Below, one piece after another: positions 16,104 to 22,048 of a DNA stretch of 22,048 nucleotides (positions within the stretch are counted from its first letter, which is position 1; every line of letters starts with the position of its first letter). Source of the DNA: Candidatus Pelagibacter sp. (GTDB lineage Bacteria; Pseudomonadota; Alphaproteobacteria; Pelagibacterales; Pelagibacteraceae); the NCBI GenBank assembly GCA_002704625.1, contig PAGZ01000017.1, positions 1-22,048 on the forward strand, in the 5' to 3' direction. A program made the position numbers and the translations under genes. Under the pieces are notes generated by a model. The model worked only from the letters and a program-made list of their open reading frames with translations, was not told the DNA's origin and ran no database searches.

Positions 16104-16251
16104 TTAAGTTTTGGCTCGTCGTTTTAGGCGCTACCGCCGAACCTCCCGCCTTACAATTTTAGCGCTACTCTGTAAGACTTTCTGCCCTTTAAGCTTGAAC
16201 CTCTCGGTTTTTCCCCAAATGGCCAGTTGAGAGTTGCCTCTCAATTAAATT
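16070..16251 (-). ncRNA. Putative structured non-coding RNA of about 180 nt, family not recognised
   Basis: This 246-base gap has no protein gene but is strikingly G+C-rich (59 of 120 bases at 16081-16200, against 14 of 60 at 16261-16320). Four stem-loops fold on the minus strand: a 7-bp stem with a GCAA tetraloop (16244-16227), 16178-16172 with 16154-16148, 16143-16138 with 16118-16113, and the GAAA hairpin at 16103-16078. All four imperfect pairs in these stems are G-U on the minus strand and A-C on the plus strand, which fixes the transcribed strand. A -10-like TATGAT is correctly placed upstream. I see no RNase P, SRP or tmRNA signature. 6S RNA fits by size and isolation only. Ends are approximate. 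Confidence 0.65.
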
Positions 16252-16257
16252 TATTAA

Positions 16258-16285
16258 ATCATATTAGAGATAAATTAGACATCAC
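16258..16285 (-). promoter_or_regulatory. Candidate promoter of the minus-strand non-coding RNA
   Basis: TATGAT (16263-16258) lies 16 bp downstream of a weak -35, GTGATG (16285-16280). Predicted transcription starts near 16251, just before the first hairpin. It sits between the mnmA stop and the RNA, which would let the RNA be made independently of mnmA. Confidence 0.4.
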
Positions 16286-16316
16286 TTTTTGGTTGTTTTT
16301 TTTAACGGTCTGTTAA

Positions 16317-17447
16317 TTATGTGGATAAATTTTTATTTGAAGTTTTGTGAATCCAGCCACCACCTAATAGCCTTTCGCCAAGATTATCTTTTGAATAAAA
16401 TACACAAGCTTGTCCTGGGGAAATTCCTTTTTCATCTTGAAGAATATCTACTGTAGCCAAATCATTTTCTACTTTAACTTTTGAGTTTATTAATTTTCCA
16501 GTTGATCTGACTTTAATGAAAATATTTTTTTCAAAATTTTTAAAATTAGATAGAAGATTTACATCTCTTAAATATAATTTGTTTATATTCAGGTTATCTT
16601 GGGAACCAACAACTATCGTGTTATTTTTTGCTTTAATATCAATTACATAGAGAGGTTCTCTGCTTGAGATTTTTATTCCTTTTCTTTGACCTATTGTAAA
16701 GTTAATTATTCCATTATGTTCACCAATTTTTTTACCCTTTAAATCAATTATGTTTCCTTGTTTAAAGGATTGAGGTCTATATTTCTCAATTACAGAAGCA
16801 TAATCTCCATTAGGCACAAAACATATGTCTTGGCTATCTGGTTTATCCGCAACATTAAGATTTAATTTTGAAGCTATTTTTCTTGTTTCTTCTTTGTTTA
16901 TTTTACCCAGAGGAAACCTTAAATAATCTAATTGTTTTTGGGTAGTGCTGAACAAAAAATAACTTTGATCACGATCTTTATCTTCTGCTCGATACATTGA
17001 ACCTTCTCCGTTTTGTTCGTGTCTTACAACATAATGACCAGTTACTAAAGCATCAGCGTTTAAATCTTTTGAGAATTTAAAAAGATCACGAAATTTAACA
17101 GTTTGATTACATTGAACACATGGTATAGGGGTTTCGCCACCAACATAACTATCAATGAAAGAGTCAATAACTTCAGATTTAAATTTTTTTTGATAATATA
17201 ATATTTTATGTTCAATATTCAAAGTTTCCGTTACTCTCTTAGCATCAATGATATCACGTCCTGCGCAACATTGTCTCCCTTTTGCCGGTGTCTTTGTGTC
17301 GTCATATAATTTCAGTGTAATACCCGTAACATTATAACCTTCTTCTTTCATCAAACCAGCGACAACTGAGGAATCTACGCCTCCAGACATAGCAACAACT
17401 ATTTTAGTATCTTTTGGGGCTTTTTTTATACCTAGTGAGTTAATCAT
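16317..17447 (-). CDS. mnmA: tRNA-specific 2-thiouridylase MnmA
   Basis: A 376-residue enzyme that thiolates U34 of tRNA-Lys, tRNA-Glu and tRNA-Gln using ATP and persulfide sulfur. The PP-loop SGGVDSS is at 21-27. The catalytic Cys pair is Cys113 in [11 protein letters not shown] and Cys209 in [13 protein letters not shown], matching Cys102 and Cys199 of E. coli. GHYV and the IGQRKGI block are present, and the C-terminal beta domain ends near LLGGGWI. It needs sulfur from cysteine desulfurases, so it links functionally to Fe-S/sulfur metabolism. It is divergent from the DUF3553 gene with a gap of only 38 bases. Confidence 0.96.
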   Translation of the reverse strand: MINSLGIKKAPKDTKIVVAMSGGVDSSVVAGLMKEEGYNVTGITLKLYDDTKTPAKGRQCCAGRDIIDAKRVTETLNIEHKILYYQKKFKSEVIDSFIDSYVGGETPIPCVQCNQTVKFRDLFKFSKDLNADALVTGHYVVRHEQNGEGSMYRAEDKDRDQSYFLFSTTQKQLDYLRFPLGKINKEETRKIASKLNLNVADKPDSQDICFVPNGDYASVIEKYRPQSFKQGNIIDLKGKKIGEHNGIINFTIGQRKGIKISSREPLYVIDIKAKNNTIVVGSQDNLNINKLYLRDVNLLSNFKNFEKNIFIKVRSTGKLINSKVKVENDLATVDILQDEKGISPGQACVFYSKDNLGERLLGGGWIHKTSNKNLST

Positions 17448-17485
17448 AAACTGTTATATATTATAAAAAAATAAAACTTTCCATT

Positions 17486-17662
17486 ATGCAATATGATCTA
17501 GAACCAGGTAATTTTGTTGTAAATCCTACCCAAAAAAGCTGGGGTATTGGCCAAGTTCAGTCAATTATAAAAAATAAAGCAACAATTAATTTTCAAAATG
17601 TTGGTAAACAAGTTATTAACCTCGAAAATGTTAATTTAGAAAAAATTAATAATGAACAATAA
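17486..17662 (+). CDS. DUF3553 domain protein
   Basis: A 58-residue protein beginning MQYDLEPGNFVVNPTQKSWG. The block GIGQVQSIIKNKATINFQNV followed by GKQVINL is the signature of DUF3553, a small beta-rich domain like the SH3-like/CarD-N type found in UvrD-like helicases and as stand-alone proteins in alphaproteobacteria. Its biochemical role is unknown; nucleic-acid or polymerase binding is a guess from fold. The last 11 bases overlap the CysQ-like gene, so the two are translated from one message. No clear Shine-Dalgarno is seen. Confidence 0.85.
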   Translation: MQYDLEPGNFVVNPTQKSWGIGQVQSIIKNKATINFQNVGKQVINLENVNLEKINNEQ

Positions 17663-18431
17663 AGAATTACAAGAAATAGCTGAGGGGCTTATAGAAACAA
17701 CTTTTGATGCAGGAAAAAAATCTATTGAACTCTATAATAAAGGTTTAAAAAAAATTATTAAACCTGATAATTCACCTGTAACGAATGGTGACTTAGAAGT
17801 TAATAAAATATTAACAGATAAAATTCAAACTTTAACACCAAACATTCCAATTATTTCAGAAGAAACAGTAGATCTAAAAAAGAAGAATAATCTAAGTACA
17901 TTCTGGTTAATTGATCCTATTGATGGAACTAGAGAATATATTGTCGGAAAGGATGAATATACTATTAATGCAGCTCTTATTTTGAATAAAATTCCGACAA
18001 TTGGTCTTCTTGATGCGCCAAGAAAAAAAAGATTATTTTATGCATATGGAAAAAACAATTCTTATATGATTGAAAATAATAATAAAATAAAACTTGATTG
18101 TAAGAAAAAAACCCCAAAAGGCAAAATTTTTGCAGTAAGCGGAAGTACACAACCCAGTGAACAAATTTTAGAAATTTTTCAAAAATATAAAATAAATTCT
18201 TTTACTCCAATGCACAGTTCTTATAAGTTTTGCGTAATTGCCACTGGTGAATTTGATTTTTATGCAGCTAAGGAAAGAGCTTATGAATGGGATTATGCAG
18301 CAGGTCATGCAGTTGCAGAAGGTGCTGGAGCAATAATAACAACATTAGAAAATAAACCTTTTATATATGGTAAAAATGACTATAAAAATTTAAGTTTAAA
18401 GATTCTACGAAATAAAATTTTAGATGCTTAA
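17652..18431 (+). CDS. cysQ: 3'(2'),5'-bisphosphate nucleotidase, CysQ-like (inositol monophosphatase family)
   Basis: A 259-residue Mg-dependent, Li-sensitive phosphatase of the inositol monophosphatase superfamily. Metal-binding residues are visible: Glu70/Glu71 in ISEETVD, Asp88 and Asp91 in LIDPIDGTREY, and Asp214 in YEWDYAAGHAVAEGAGA. The REYI sequence after DGT and the SPVTNGD block (SPVTxAD in most members) favour CysQ over inositol or histidinol phosphatases. It would hydrolyse pAp or PAPS-derived nucleotides. SAR11 cells cannot reduce sulfate, so removal of pAp from acyl-carrier-protein loading is the more likely job. It overlaps both neighbours on the same strand. Confidence 0.85.
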   Translation: MNNKELQEIAEGLIETTFDAGKKSIELYNKGLKKIIKPDNSPVTNGDLEVNKILTDKIQTLTPNIPIISEETVDLKKKNNLSTFWLIDPIDGTREYIVGKDEYTINAALILNKIPTIGLLDAPRKKRLFYAYGKNNSYMIENNNKIKLDCKKKTPKGKIFAVSGSTQPSEQILEIFQKYKINSFTPMHSSYKFCVIATGEFDFYAAKERAYEWDYAAGHAVAEGAGAIITTLENKPFIYGKNDYKNLSLKILRNKILDA

Positions 18432-18558
18432 AACAATTTTAATAATAGTTTTGTCTGTTACATTATTTGGGGTTGTTCTTTTTATTTTTGTTAAAAATAC
18501 CTTAAAAAAACGAATAGATTACTATTTAAAATTAAATGAAAAAAAAAAGACTAAGTAA
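18424..18558 (+). CDS. 44-residue single-helix membrane peptide
   Basis: The ATG lies within the last codons of the CysQ-like gene (8-base overlap). It encodes MLKTILIIVLSVTLFGVVLF, a clear transmembrane helix of about 20 residues, then a basic tail ending KLNEKKKTK. The last eight bases overlap recX on the other strand. Positive charges after the helix predict N-out, C-in topology. No family is recognised. Overlap with cysQ and the clean helix make it plausible, but at this length conservation would be needed to prove it. Confidence 0.5.
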   Translation: MLKTILIIVLSVTLFGVVLFIFVKNTLKKRIDYYLKLNEKKKTK

Positions 18559-19111
18559 GTTTAATAAGTTGCAAAAATTCTTTTTGAGTCATAGATAAAA
18601 TCTTTTTTGAAACATCATAACTAAATCCTGACCTAGCTAAAATTCCCATATCTTTTTTATAAAAAAGCGCTCTGTTACCGTCAGGTCTCATCGGTCCGAT
18701 TCTTCGTTTTTTACATATCTTCATTGCAGAAGTAAAATCTGGATCTGATTTTTGACTTTTAATCTTTTCAATACTGTTTTTTATGTTTTCTTTTTCGATA
18801 CCTTTGCTTTTTAATGAATTACTAATTTTATTCAATGAGTAGCCTCTTTTAAAAAGAATTTTTGCTTTTGAATCAGAATAAAGGCTATCATTTAAAAGAT
18901 TGTTTTTTTCAAGATTCATGACAATTTTATCAATTATTTCCGTTATTTCTTTTTTTACTTTTGATCCTTGAAACTTTTTTAAATATTTTTTTAATAGATA
19001 TGTTTTTATTTGTTGTTTTGAAGGATTGTATTTTTCAATATATGTATAAGCTAAATCCCTTAAATTAGTTGTTAAATCTTCAAATTCTTTTTTATTGGAT
19101 ATTGGATCCAT
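18551..19111 (-). CDS. recX: Regulatory protein RecX
   Basis: A 186-residue RecX from the ATG at 19111. RecX binds RecA filaments and limits recombinase activity. It is mostly helical, with the typical sequence of three-helix repeats: LRDLAYTYIEKYNPSKQQIK, then LLKKYLKK, then IVMNLEKNNLLNDSLYSDSK, and RGYSLNKISNSLKSKGI. The NDSLYS segment matches the family NDxxYA motif. The C-terminal part (KICKKRRIGPMR... GILARSGFSYDVSKKIL) is like alphaproteobacterial RecX. A TTG at 19129 would add six residues but lies across a consensus -10 box, so the ATG is preferred. It starts back-to-back with the ABA4-like gene. Confidence 0.85.
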   Translation of the reverse strand: MDPISNKKEFEDLTTNLRDLAYTYIEKYNPSKQQIKTYLLKKYLKKFQGSKVKKEITEIIDKIVMNLEKNNLLNDSLYSDSKAKILFKRGYSLNKISNSLKSKGIEKENIKNSIEKIKSQKSDPDFTSAMKICKKRRIGPMRPDGNRALFYKKDMGILARSGFSYDVSKKILSMTQKEFLQLIKLT

Positions 19112-19120
19112 TGCTTTTAT

Positions 19121-19126
19121 ATTATA
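19121..19126 (-). promoter_or_regulatory. Candidate -10 box for recX
   Basis: A perfect TATAAT on the minus strand lies nine bases before the recX ATG at 19111. Transcription would start within about three bases of the start codon, giving a leaderless or near-leaderless mRNA. No good -35 is seen. Confidence 0.35.
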
Positions 19127-19135
19127 CAAGTTTTT

Positions 19136-19606
19136 ATGATCAATAATCTTTTAACTTTTTTAACTTATGAAAATATTTACTATATAGCAAATATTGGGGT
19201 GATCCCGTGTTGGCTTTTACTCATTGTCACGCCTAACCACATAATCACAAAGTTTTTTGTTAAATCAGTTATAATTCCTCTTTTATTATCCACAGCTTAT
19301 ATTTTCATAATTTATCAAATATATATAACCGAAAATATTTTTGAGATTTTTAATCTCTACTTGGGTATTAATGAACTTTATGCTTTATTTTCAAATGAAG
19401 CATTTCTTCTAATATTTTGGCTTCACTTCTTATCAATAAATTTATTTGTTGGAAACTGGATAGCTTCAGATGCTAAGAATTATCTTGTATCAAAATTTTT
19501 AATTATATTAGCATTGATAACAACTTATTTTACCGGACCGATAGGATTAGTTTTTTACTGGTTAATTAGAATTTTTTATTCAAAAAAAATTAATTATTAT
19601 GACTAA
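19136..19606 (+). CDS. ABA4-like family membrane protein (DUF4281)
   Basis: A 156-residue protein with four predicted helices (about 17-34, 43-61, 88-108 and 118-150). The blocks IANIGVIPCWLLLIVTP, SVIIPLLLSTAYIFI, the LSINLFVGNWIASDAKN motif, and YFTGPIGLVFYWLIR match the ABA4-like family. ABA4 in plants is needed for neoxanthin synthesis, and bacterial members have no proven role. Its last eight bases overlap the next gene, opening a four-gene overlapping run. A link to carotenoid chemistry is only suggested by the family. Confidence 0.8.
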   Translation: MINNLLTFLTYENIYYIANIGVIPCWLLLIVTPNHIITKFFVKSVIIPLLLSTAYIFIIYQIYITENIFEIFNLYLGINELYALFSNEAFLLIFWLHFLSINLFVGNWIASDAKNYLVSKFLIILALITTYFTGPIGLVFYWLIRIFYSKKINYYD

Positions 19607-20192
19607 ATTAATAGAATTTTATTTCGATTTTAGTAGTCCTTATGCATATATTGGTTACAAACAACTAAAGCACTTGGAAAAAAAAAATTCTTTTAAAATA
19701 AAATATATGCCCGTTCTTTTGGGCGGTTTACATAACTCGGCTGGTATAACACCTGCCGCATTTATAAATTTAAAATCAAAATATATGAAAGAAGACACAA
19801 AATTAGTTTCTGAAAAGAAAAATATTAAATTTATTTTTAATACATATTTTCCAATTAAAACTGTGAATTTTATGCGCGGTGTTCTAGTTGCTGAGAAAGA
19901 AAATTTTGAAAAAATTTTTATTGAGAAAGTTTTTAATGCCATTTGGAAAGATGGGCTAAATATGAATGATGAAATTGTAATCAATAAAGTATTAAAAAAT
20001 ATGGACTTAAATCCAGAAAAATTTATTGAAAAAATTTCAAATCAAAAAATTAAAGATAAATTAAGAAAGCTTACTGACGACGCTCTTAAAAAAGGAATAT
20101 TTGGAGCACCAACTTTTATCGCTAATGGAAAAAATTTTTGGGGACAAGATAGGATCGAATATGCAATAGAGGAAATTAAACAAATAAAATGA
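19599..20192 (+). CDS. DsbA-family isomerase, 2-hydroxychromene-2-carboxylate isomerase/kappa-GST type
   Basis: A 197-residue thioredoxin-fold protein with a helical insertion. The N-terminal strand and active-site loop FYFDFSSPYAYIG carry Ser12/Ser13 where kappa glutathione transferases have the catalytic Ser; there is no CxxC. The cis-Pro motif GIFGAPTF (167-173) and the FWGQDRIE tail are typical of NahD-like glutathione-dependent isomerases. No aromatic-degradation genes are nearby, so the substrate is unknown. Its stop overlaps the next gene's start by four bases (ATGA). Confidence 0.88.
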   Translation: MTKLIEFYFDFSSPYAYIGYKQLKHLEKKNSFKIKYMPVLLGGLHNSAGITPAAFINLKSKYMKEDTKLVSEKKNIKFIFNTYFPIKTVNFMRGVLVAEKENFEKIFIEKVFNAIWKDGLNMNDEIVINKVLKNMDLNPEKFIEKISNQKIKDKLRKLTDDALKKGIFGAPTFIANGKNFWGQDRIEYAIEEIKQIK

Positions 20193-21217
20193 GAGAAATA
20201 AAATCTAACAAAAAAAATCCTGTGAGAAAAATTTTCATTAAAATATGTAGAATATTTGGCTTTGAGATAATAGATCAAAGTAATTTTAGCATTCCGACAT
20301 CTGAGAAATCAATTAATGAAAGTATAAGTGTGCCGGGTAAGAGATCGATTACTCTGCCATTAGGAAAAACTGAAATAACAAGGCCGATTAAATCTTTAGA
20401 TATTATATTAAGAACATGTATGTCCGTTAATATGTTGACGCAATCAAAAAAAAGAATGTTTGAACAAAATAAGGACGAATACACAAGACGTTGTTTAATA
20501 TCAATAATTAAAAGTGTAAATATTGCTAAAGATATATTCAAAAACATAAAATTTAAAATTTTTATAATTGATCACGGATCAACAGATGGACAAATAAATG
20601 TATTAAAAGAAATACTGAAAGATTCAAATATTAATTTTGAGTTTCAAAAATTAAGATTAGAAGAATTTGAAAATCAAATAAAAAATATTAATGAAGAAAA
20701 TAAGGCTGTTTCACCAAATCAAAAATCTAATATGTCAAATATTCATCAATCAATTATTCTTTCCAAAAAAATAAGTGAGGATTTAATTTATTTTGTAGAA
20801 GATGATTATATACATGAAAAGGAAAGTATTTCTGAAATATTATATACTTACGAAAAAATTGCCTCTCTTACGAATCAAGAACTTATAATTTGTCCTTCAG
20901 ATTATCCATATCTTTATACAGGAACTGATAATACAAAAATTTTTTTAGGAGAAAAAAGACATTGGCGTAAAATTGATCAAACATTATGTACCTTTTTAAC
21001 AAGTAAGGAAATAATTGAAAAATATACAGACGAACTAATTAGTATGTGTAAATTTGAACACTATCCATTTGAAAAACCATTACATAGAATTTATCAAAAA
21101 GAATTATGCATATCTCCTATCCCGTCTCTTGCTGTTCATTTTACAAATATAAATTCAATATATGGACTATCTCCACATGTGAATTGGAAAAAGTTATGGG
21201 AAGATAATGAGGCCTAA
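20189..21217 (+). CDS. Glycosyltransferase-like protein (GT-A type, unassigned)
   Basis: A 342-residue protein with no signal peptide. A Lys-rich N-terminus is followed by a nucleotide-diphosphosugar-like fold: strand KIFIIDHGSTDG (124-134), then LIYFVEDDYIHE (199-210), where EDD resembles the metal-binding DxD of GT-A enzymes. Later blocks ICPSDYPYLY and LGEKRHWRKIDQTLCTFLTS suggest an acceptor site. The first 70 residues do not resemble a known domain. I could not assign a family. Surface polysaccharide or lipid glycosylation is possible but unsupported by neighbours. It overlaps the isomerase by 4 bases and bcp by 11. Confidence 0.65.
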   Translation: MREIKSNKKNPVRKIFIKICRIFGFEIIDQSNFSIPTSEKSINESISVPGKRSITLPLGKTEITRPIKSLDIILRTCMSVNMLTQSKKRMFEQNKDEYTRRCLISIIKSVNIAKDIFKNIKFKIFIIDHGSTDGQINVLKEILKDSNINFEFQKLRLEEFENQIKNINEENKAVSPNQKSNMSNIHQSIILSKKISEDLIYFVEDDYIHEKESISEILYTYEKIASLTNQELIICPSDYPYLYTGTDNTKIFLGEKRHWRKIDQTLCTFLTSKEIIEKYTDELISMCKFEHYPFEKPLHRIYQKELCISPIPSLAVHFTNINSIYGLSPHVNWKKLWEDNEA

Positions 21218-21668
21218 AATAAATAATAAAGCACCCACTTTTGAATTGTATTCAACAAACTTACGAACTTTTAAATCTTCTTATGAAAAAAAAGGATTGA
21301 TAATTTATTTTTATCCAAAAGATAATACTCCTGGTTGTACTTTAGAAACACAAGACTTTTCAAAACTTTATAAAAAATTTAAAAATCTTAATTATGAAGT
21401 TGTTGGAATTTCAAAGGATAATATCAAGAGTCACTTGGGATTTAAAAGAAAGTATAAAGTTCCTTTTCATCTTTTGTGTGATGAAAAATTAATTACTCAA
21501 AAAAAATATGGAGTTTGGGGAAAAAAATCTTTTATGGGTAAAAAATTTATGGGCACAATAAGATCTACTATTGTTATTAGTAAAGGAAAAATTTTAAAAA
21601 CATGGTTTAATGTAAGAGTAAAAGGACATGCGCAAGAAGTTCTTGATTTCATAAAACAAACAAAATAA
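21207..21668 (+). CDS. bcp: Peroxiredoxin of the Bcp/PrxQ type
   Basis: A 153-residue thiol peroxidase that reduces hydrogen peroxide and organic peroxides in the cytoplasm. The peroxidatic Cys44 is in YPKDNTPGCTLETQDF. Other family blocks are VVGISKDNIKSH, PFHLLCDEK, YGVWGKKSFMGKKFMGTIRS and the C-terminal VKGHAQEVLDFI. The Cys found five to six residues after the peroxidatic one in E. coli Bcp is absent (ETQDF instead), so it would act as a 1-Cys type or resolve through Cys85 or a partner thiol. The start overlaps the upstream gene by 11 bases. A weak terminator may follow. Confidence 0.93.
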   Translation: MRPKINNKAPTFELYSTNLRTFKSSYEKKGLIIYFYPKDNTPGCTLETQDFSKLYKKFKNLNYEVVGISKDNIKSHLGFKRKYKVPFHLLCDEKLITQKKYGVWGKKSFMGKKFMGTIRSTIVISKGKILKTWFNVRVKGHAQEVLDFIKQTK

Positions 21669-21690
21669 AAAGGCCCGATTTCTCGAGCCT
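21662..21690 (-). terminator. Intrinsic terminator, distal of two after the ammonium transporter
   Basis: On the minus strand AGGCUCGA pairs with UCGGGCCU around a GAAA tetraloop (21690-21671), with one U-G wobble. UUUUUAUUUU follows, running over the bcp stop codon. The wobble becomes a C-A mismatch on the plus strand, and no U-tract exists there, so it works leftwards. Confidence 0.75.
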
Positions 21691-21728
21691 AGATATTACC
21701 ATCAATTGTTTATAGGGAAGGTAATCTT

Positions 21729-21765
21729 TTTAAAAATAAGGCCCGGAATAAAAAACCGGGCCTTA
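21729..21765 (-). terminator. Intrinsic terminator, proximal, for the ammonium transporter
   Basis: A perfect 10-bp inverted repeat, AAGGCCCGG at 21738-21746 with CCGGGCCTT at 21756-21764 plus one more T-A pair, with a 9-base loop. On the minus strand UUAUUUUU follows. In the other direction the tail is UUAAUUUA, so it may also weakly stop bcp transcription. Confidence 0.85.
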
Positions 21766-21797
21766 ATTTATCTCCTAAACAAGGGAGGGAGAATAAT

Positions 21798-22048
21798 TTA
21801 ATCTCTTATTCCGTAAGCGATTACACCAACTTCGGATTTATCAGTACCAAGCTTTTCAGCCTCTTTACTAATTCTAATTCCAATAGTTGCTTTCATAATT
21901 GACCATACAATGTATGACACTACGAAAACAAAGATTACTACTGAAATTGTTCCGAGGAATTGTGAACCAAAACCTACTTCTGTATTTGTAAATGGAACTG
22001 CTAATGTACCCCATACTCCAGCAACTAAGTGTGCAGGAATAGCACCAA
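21798..22048 (-). CDS. amt: Ammonium transporter, C-terminal part (5' end outside the window)
   Basis: The last 83 residues of an Amt-family channel, read from the window edge to TAA at 21798. The segment AIPAHLVAGVWGTLAV holds the conserved pore His of a late helix (equivalent to the second pore His of E. coli AmtB). A final long transmembrane helix follows (FLGTISVVIFVFVVSYIVWS). The cytoplasmic tail has the family motif GIRISKEAEKLGTDKSEVG and ends YGIRD. That tail is where GlnK-type PII proteins dock in AmtB. The full gene lies to the right. It is convergent with bcp and followed by two terminators. Confidence 0.92.
   Translation of the reverse strand, partial: GAIPAHLVAGVWGTLAVPFTNTEVGFGSQFLGTISVVIFVFVVSYIVWSIMKATIGIRISKEAEKLGTDKSEVGVIAYGIRD

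Noticed and set aside
16077..16104. Hairpin as a plus-strand terminator of the six-helix protein gene
   Set aside because: On the plus strand the stem has two A-C mismatches and a poor U-tract; it fits the minus-strand RNA better, though minor two-way activity is possible.
16070..16263. RNase P RNA, SRP RNA, tmRNA or a riboswitch as identity of the structured RNA
   Set aside because: No GAGGAAAGUCC (RNase P), no GGAAGNAGC SRP loop, no tag reading frame or tRNA-like end, and no gene directly downstream on the minus strand for a riboswitch to control.
1..22048. Phage, insertion sequence, CRISPR array, defence or toxin-antitoxin island
   Set aside because: No transposase, integrase, repeat array, attachment-like direct repeats or composition shift was seen, except the short G+C-rich RNA block.

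Overview
The window is a very A+T-rich, tightly packed stretch of bacterial chromosome. The gene families, order and style point to a marine alphaproteobacterium of the SAR11/Pelagibacterales type. Evidence for this is the low G+C, start/stop codons that touch or overlap, tail-to-tail genes that overlap by a few bases, a Suf operon headed by an IscR-type regulator, a short RNase E/G without the degradosome half, an ABA4-like protein and a marine-type ammonium transporter. The lineage is inferred from family resemblance; no rRNA gene is present to prove it. No mobile element, CRISPR array, tRNA or rRNA gene was seen.

Layout. 1-1604 (minus): sufB, truncated by the window edge, preceded by an iscR-type regulator and a promoter that overlaps a likely IscR site. 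1685-4755: an alpha/beta hydrolase (plus), anmK (minus) and tyrS (plus). 4748-10029 (minus): a tightly coupled run of mrcA (penicillin-binding protein 1A), prfB and an AsmA-like envelope protein, joined by two TAATG stop/start overlaps. prfB carries the classic +1 programmed frameshift and must be read as one gene across two frames. 10203-12032 (plus): RNase E/G. 12024-13001 (minus): thiS-thiG for the thiazole half of thiamine. 13035-15222 (plus): aroQ-accB-accC (shikimate pathway and acetyl-CoA carboxylase). 15274-16070 (plus): a 27-residue very basic peptide and a six-helix membrane protein.

16070-16263 holds no protein gene. It contains a G+C-rich block that looks like an independent structured RNA of about 180 nt on the minus strand, with its own promoter and 3' hairpin. 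I could not match it to RNase P RNA, SRP RNA or tmRNA; 6S RNA is a candidate by size only. This is the best candidate in the window for something undescribed.

16317-22048: mnmA (minus); DUF3553 protein, CysQ-like phosphatase and a 44-residue membrane peptide (plus); recX (minus); an overlapping plus-strand run of ABA4-like protein, DsbA/kappa-GST-like isomerase, glycosyltransferase-like protein and Bcp-type peroxiredoxin; and the 3' end of an ammonium transporter (minus) followed by two tandem intrinsic terminators.

Most genes are housekeeping: Fe-S cluster assembly, cell-wall synthesis and recycling, translation and RNA processing, fatty-acid initiation, and cofactors. The less explained parts are the structured RNA, the two tiny proteins, the RNase E/G without its zinc link, and the overlapping block of small enzymes at 19136-21668.
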